Below, one piece after another: positions 60,706 through 64,000 of a DNA stretch of 64,000 nt. Under the pieces are notes generated by a model. It worked only from the letters and a program-made list of their open reading frames with translations, was not told the origin of the DNA and did no database searches. Both the position numbers and the translations under genes were made by a program. Location of the stretch: the NCBI GenBank assembly GCA_964523885.1, contig CAZFYX010000069.1, positions 124,001-188,000 on the forward strand. The letters are read 5' to 3'. The stretch comes from SHXO01 sp964523885. GTDB lineage: Bacteria; Pseudomonadota; Gammaproteobacteria; Burkholderiales; SHXO01. The stretch's first letter is position 1, and the number at the start of each line of letters is the position of its first letter.

Positions 60706-61569
60706 TTCGATGTTCTGCACCTGCTCGCGCATCTGCTCGACGAGCACCTTCAGCTCCATCGAGGCCTGCGACACGTCGACGTCCACCGACTTCGAGCCCA
60801 GCGTGTTGGATTCGCGGTTGAGCTCCTGCATCAGGAAGTCCAGCCGCTTGCCCACGGCCCCGCCCTGGCTGAGGATGCGGCGGGCTTCGACCAGGTGGGT
60901 TACCAGCCGCCCGAGCTCCTCCTCCACATCCACCTTGGCCGAGAACAGCACCAGCTCCTGGCGCAGCCGGTCCTCGTCCATCTCCGCCGCGGCGTCGCGC
61001 AGCCGGGTGGCCAGGCGCTCCTGGTAGGCCTGCACCAGTTGGGGGATCTTCGGCTTTACCCGCGCTGCCAGTGCCTCCATCTTCTCCACCCGCTCCAGCA
61101 GCAGCGCCTTGAGCTTCTCGCCCTCGCGTGCGCGCGACTGCGCGAACTCTCCCAGCAGGCGCTCGAGCAGCGCCTGGGTGCGCTCGCGCATCTCCTCGAG
61201 CGGGAGCAGGTCGGTCCCCAGCATCCCGGGCCAGCGCAGCACGTCGTTGACGGACAGCGGGGCAGCGCCCGGCAGGCGCTCGCGGATCTGCAGGTCGAGC
61301 GCGACCAGCTGCTCGAGCAGTGCCTCGTTGACCTGGAGCGAACCGCCCGCGGTCGGGTTCTTCTGGAAGCCGATGCGGCATTCGACCTTTCCGCGGGTCA
61401 TGCGGGCGGCGAACTGCTCGCGCAGGGCGGGCTCGACCGTGCGCAGCTCATCGGGCAGGCGGAACGTGAGATCCAGGTAGCGGTGGTTGACCGAGCGGAT
61501 CTCAGCGCTCAGCGTGCCCAGCGGGAGCTCCTCCGTGAGCGCGGCAAAGCCGGTCATGCTGTAGATCAA
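60703..61569 (-). CDS. yicC: YicC-family endoribonuclease
   Basis: A 288-residue protein of the YicC/YloC family (RNA degradation). It ends with the conserved RESNTLGSKSVDVDVSQASMELKVLVEQMREQVQNIE segment and contains SVNHRYLD. The start is taken as TTG at 61569, giving the usual IYSMTGFA beginning, with GGGAG at 6-7 bases; the ATG at 61557 would be too far from that site. A longer reading has no support. Confidence 0.92.
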   Translation of the reverse strand: MIYSMTGFAALTEELPLGTLSAEIRSVNHRYLDLTFRLPDELRTVEPALREQFAARMTRGKVECRIGFQKNPTAGGSLQVNEALLEQLVALDLQIRERLPGAAPLSVNDVLRWPGMLGTDLLPLEEMRERTQALLERLLGEFAQSRAREGEKLKALLLERVEKMEALAARVKPKIPQLVQAYQERLATRLRDAAAEMDEDRLRQELVLFSAKVDVEEELGRLVTHLVEARRILSQGGAVGKRLDFLMQELNRESNTLGSKSVDVDVSQASMELKVLVEQMREQVQNIE

Positions 61570-61751
61570 GCGGTCTCCCTGCTTTGACTTATCGTGGGCG
61601 GGCCCCGACAATGGGCGCCGCCGAAAACGATAGCACAGAATGAAAGCCGTTCCGGGCGCCTGGCCGGGGCGGCATCCTGCCCATGCATCCTGCACTGCAA
61701 CGTCTCCAACCCGCCCGCCCGGTCCATGACCGGCGCGCGGTCCGCTGACCG

Positions 61752-62471
61752 ATGCGCCCGAGCGGTCGCCGACCCGACGAGCTGCGCGCCGTGCGCATCA
61801 CGCGCGGCTTCACCCGCCACGCGGAGGGTTCCGTGCTGGTCGAATTCGGCGAAACCCGGGTGCTGTGCACCGCCAGCGTCGAGGAGAAGGTGCCGCCCTT
61901 CCTCAAGGGCCGCGGGCAGGGCTGGGTCACGGCCGAATACGGCATGCTGCCGCGCGCGACCAACACCCGTACCCAGCGGGAAGCCGCGGCCGGCAAGCAG
62001 TCCGGCCGCACCCAGGAGATCCAGCGCCTGATCGGCCGCAGCCTGCGGGCGGTGGTGGACATGGCTGCGGTGGGCGAGCGCACCGTGCAGATCGACTGCG
62101 ACGTGCTGCAGGCCGACGGCGGCACCCGCACCGCCAGCATCACCGGCGCGTTTGTCGCCCTGCACGATGCCCTGCGCCTGCTGCAGGACCGCGGCCAGCT
62201 CCAGGCCTGGCCCCTGCGCGACTTCGTCGCCGCCGTATCCGTCGGCGTGTACCAGGGGGCGCCCGTCCTCGACCTCGACTACGCGGAGGACTCCGCGTGC
62301 GAGACCGACATGAACATCGTCATGACCGGGAGCGGCGGCATCGTCGAGCTGCAGGGCACGGCCGAAGGCAAGCCGTTCACGCGGACGGAACTGGATGCGA
62401 TGGTCGACCTGGGGCGCACCGGCATCGCGCAACTGGTGGCACACCAGCGTGCTGCGCTCGGCGTCGCCTAG
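61752..62471 (+). CDS. rph: Ribonuclease PH
   Basis: A 239-residue 3' exoribonuclease for tRNA ends: PDELRAVRITRGF, the GRTQEIQRLIGRSLR phosphate-binding region, DCDVLQADGGTRTASITGA and DLDYAEDSACETDMNIVM with catalytic Asp residues. Length normal. The rph-rdgB order is conserved. Confidence 0.96.
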   Translation: MRPSGRRPDELRAVRITRGFTRHAEGSVLVEFGETRVLCTASVEEKVPPFLKGRGQGWVTAEYGMLPRATNTRTQREAAAGKQSGRTQEIQRLIGRSLRAVVDMAAVGERTVQIDCDVLQADGGTRTASITGAFVALHDALRLLQDRGQLQAWPLRDFVAAVSVGVYQGAPVLDLDYAEDSACETDMNIVMTGSGGIVELQGTAEGKPFTRTELDAMVDLGRTGIAQLVAHQRAALGVA

Positions 62472-62483
62472 TCCTCGACGGCC

Positions 62484-62612
62484 AACCGCATTCACCGCAG
62501 AGGACGCAGAGGATCGCAGAGGAAAGGCGCGGGTCCAGCCCGTTGAGCCAGAGATGGTGAGCGCATCGGGTTTCCTCTGCGTACCTCTGCGTCCTCTGCG
62601 GTCAACGCGGTT
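62484..62612. repeat. GCAGAGGA-type palindrome between rph and rdgB
   Basis: The left arm (62484-62525) and right arm (62571-62612) are 42 nt each and are reverse complements with about six differences. The unit is 9 nt (CGCAGAGGA), repeated three times per arm. This is the longest regular stem of the window; the loop is 45 nt. The rdgB ribosome-binding site follows the right arm. Confidence 0.92.
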
Positions 62613-62625
62613 ACGAGGGAGAACT

Positions 62626-63219
62626 GTGAACAAGCTCGTCCTCGCCAGCAACAATGCCGGCAAGATCCGCGAGATCGCCGCCCTCCTCGCGCCCCTGCAT
62701 ATCGAGGTCCTGCCGCAATCGCAGTTCGCGGTCGACGAAGCCGACGAGCCGCACCCGACCTTCATCGAGAACGCCTTGGCCAAGGCGCGCCATGCGGCCG
62801 CCCGGACGGGCCTGCCTGCGCTGGCGGACGATTCCGGCATCTGCGTCCACGCGCTGGGCGGCGCGCCGGGCGTGCATTCGGCGCGCTTCGCCGGGGATCC
62901 GCGCTCGGACCAGCGCAACAACCAGCGCCTGCTCGAGCTGCTCGCCGACGCGAGCGATCGCCGCGCACACTACTACTGTGTGCTGGTCCTCCTGCGCGCT
63001 GTCGACGATCCGCAGCCGCTCATCGCCGAGGCGCAATGGCACGGCGAGATCCTGCGCGTCCCGCGTGGCGCGGGTGGATTCGGCTACGACCCGTTGTTCC
63101 TCGATCCCTCTCGCGGACTGACCGGAGCCGAGCTGCCGATGGAGGACAAGAACCGGATCAGCCACCGCGGCAAGGCGCTGCGGCTGCTGGCGGACAAGCT
63201 GGCGCGGGATCAGGACTGA
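62626..63219 (+). CDS. rdgB: Non-canonical purine NTP pyrophosphatase RdgB (Ham1)
   Basis: A 197-residue hydrolase of dITP/XTP: KLVLASNNAGKIREI, ALADDSGICVHALGGAPGVHSARFAG, GFGYDPLF and the SHRGKALR end. Start GTG at 62626 with GAGGGAG before it. Its last bases overlap the end of the opposite-strand gene at 63210 by 10 bases. Confidence 0.95.
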   Translation: MNKLVLASNNAGKIREIAALLAPLHIEVLPQSQFAVDEADEPHPTFIENALAKARHAAARTGLPALADDSGICVHALGGAPGVHSARFAGDPRSDQRNNQRLLELLADASDRRAHYYCVLVLLRAVDDPQPLIAEAQWHGEILRVPRGAGGFGYDPLFLDPSRGLTGAELPMEDKNRISHRGKALRLLADKLARDQD

Positions 63220-63545
63220 AGCTTGCGCAGCATGGCGAGCAGGCGCCGCTCGTTGCGCGCAGCCGCCCACAGCAGTGCGAGCACGGCGAGCATGACGATG
63301 CCCAGGACGAGAAAGCCCATCGAGCCGAGCAACGCGAGCGCGGCGAGCGTGCCCTGGCTCACGTCGTTGGCTTCGAGGCGTTCGAGCAGGACCCACGGGT
63401 TGACCAGCAGCGAGCGGCTCAGGAACAGGGTTCCCCACAGGCCGAGGATCGCCACCAGCAGGACGCCGGCCGCCCACGGCCACCAGCGCAGCATGCGGGT
63501 GCGGCGCGCGAGATAGGCGCGGTCGCGCTCGTCGAGGGCCGTCAT
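63210..63545 (-). CDS. Small membrane protein of unknown function (two helices)
   Basis: A 111-residue protein with hydrophobic helices at about 25-45 and 73-98, charged ends and no known motif. It overlaps the upstream LysE gene by ATGA and thus forms an operon with it. Its stop lies inside the 3' end of rdgB on the opposite strand. Confidence 0.65.
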   Translation of the reverse strand: MTALDERDRAYLARRTRMLRWWPWAAGVLLVAILGLWGTLFLSRSLLVNPWVLLERLEANDVSQGTLAALALLGSMGFLVLGIVMLAVLALLWAAARNERRLLAMLRKLQS

Positions 63546-64000
63546 CCCTCGCGCAGGCCGTGGGCCAGGACGACCAGGCCGAACGCGACCAGCACGGCGC
63601 CGGACACGTAGTTCACCCAGCGCAGCGCGCGGGGCGACACCTGCTCGCGGATCGAGCCGACCGCGAAGCACAGCAGCAGCCACCAGAGCGCCGAGCCGGC
63701 GAACACCCCAGCCACGAACGCGCCCGCTTCGACATAGTCGCCCTCCGACAGGCCGAGTCCGACGCCGGCGTAGATGCCGATGAAGGACAGGATCGTGGCC
63801 GGGTTGGTGAGCGTCAGCAGGAAGGTCGAGCCGTAGGCTCCGGCCAGGCTGCGGGCGGGCGGCACCTGGGCCGGCGGCGCGGGGCGCGCGCGGAACGTCG
63901 TGATCCCGAGATAGCACAGGAACAGGCCGCCGAGCAGGCCGAGCCAGCCCTGCTGCGCGACCAGGAAGCTGGTGATCAAGGTCAGGCCGAAGGCCGCGAC
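63542..64000 (-). CDS. LysE/RhtB-family exporter, truncated by the window edge
   Basis: The 3' 152 residues of a transporter; the 5' end lies beyond the window. Features are the GLFLCYLGITTFRAR loop, TLTNPATILSFIGIYAG, the conserved NP motif of the LysE family, and hydrophobic helices. The substrate, an amino acid or similar metabolite, cannot be told. Confidence 0.85.
   Translation of the reverse strand, partial: VAAFGLTLITSFLVAQQGWLGLLGGLFLCYLGITTFRARPAPPAQVPPARSLAGAYGSTFLLTLTNPATILSFIGIYAGVGLGLSEGDYVEAGAFVAGVFAGSALWWLLLCFAVGSIREQVSPRALRWVNYVSGAVLVAFGLVVLAHGLREG

Noticed and set aside
60567..60821. A plus-strand ORF through the yicC-gmk repeat
   Set aside because: Its translation is the repeat unit itself and then yicC antisense sequence; there is no start signal.

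Overview
The window is a compact, high-GC chromosomal segment of a proteobacterium, most likely a betaproteobacterium. This is inferred from gene order and protein flavour: ftsY-ftsE-ftsX-rpoH, ruvC-ruvA-ruvB followed by ybgC-tolQRAB-pal-cpoB, yicC-gmk-rpoZ-spoT, tRNA-Gln-prs-rplY-pth-ychF, and a CtaB/SCO1 cytochrome-oxidase assembly pair. There is no rRNA, CRISPR array, phage or recognisable insertion sequence. Nearly all genes are ordinary core genes with uniform codon use, and many neighbours overlap by ATGA. I cannot name the genus.

Layout. 0-1 kb: end of ctaB and a SCO1/SenC lipoprotein. 1.2-4.9 kb (minus): ftsY, ftsE, ftsX and rpoH; rpoH has a CIRCE-like operator, a sigma-E-like promoter and an extended -10 promoter. 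5-9 kb (plus): two M16 peptidase subunits, rsmD, coaD, a 2[4Fe-4S] ferredoxin. 9.1-14 kb (minus): a Gld-type ABC system, a DUF4340 protein and mutM. 14.3-21.5 kb (plus): TPR lipoprotein, lolB, ispE, tRNA-Gln, prs, rplY, pth, ychF. 21.5-32.4 kb: accessory genes (PAP2-like protein, two small membrane proteins sharing a GAWW motif, APC permease, exported methyltransferase-like protein, an HDOD histidine kinase with a REC-PAS-GGDEF-EAL regulator, an EamA permease, a HerA-like ATPase). 32.5-42.8 kb (plus): yebC, ruvCAB with two related exported proteins inserted between ruvA and ruvB, then ybgC-tolQRAB-pal-cpoB. 42.8-44.7 kb: tRNA-Lys(TTT), a kinase-fold protein, an isoprenylcysteine-methyltransferase-type membrane enzyme, tRNA-Lys(CTT). 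44.9-50 kb: an envelope glycan module (ArnT-like transferase, PAP2 phosphatase, ArnC/GtrB-like transferase, flippase-like protein). 50.2-57.4 kb: MocR-type regulator, DUF2917 protein, egtD, FAH hydrolase, HAAT-type substrate-binding protein, two small envelope proteins, a TerC protein. 57.5-64 kb: spoT, rpoZ, gmk and yicC (minus), rph and rdgB (plus), then a small membrane protein and a LysE exporter cut by the window edge.

The most unusual feature is a dispersed class of intergenic hairpin elements. At least ten gene junctions (about 1.0, 3.8, 9.0, 18.8, 20.3, 25.3, 33.9, 50.1, 60.6 and 62.5 kb) carry a left arm built from a short degenerate tandem unit, usually 7 nt, and a right arm built from the reverse complement of that unit. 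The unit differs between loci, but the architecture does not. In five clear cases the TGA stop codon of the upstream gene is itself the first triplet of the first unit. Several elements fill the whole gap between two core genes and leave the downstream gene without a clear Shine-Dalgarno sequence. I do not recognise these as a named family.
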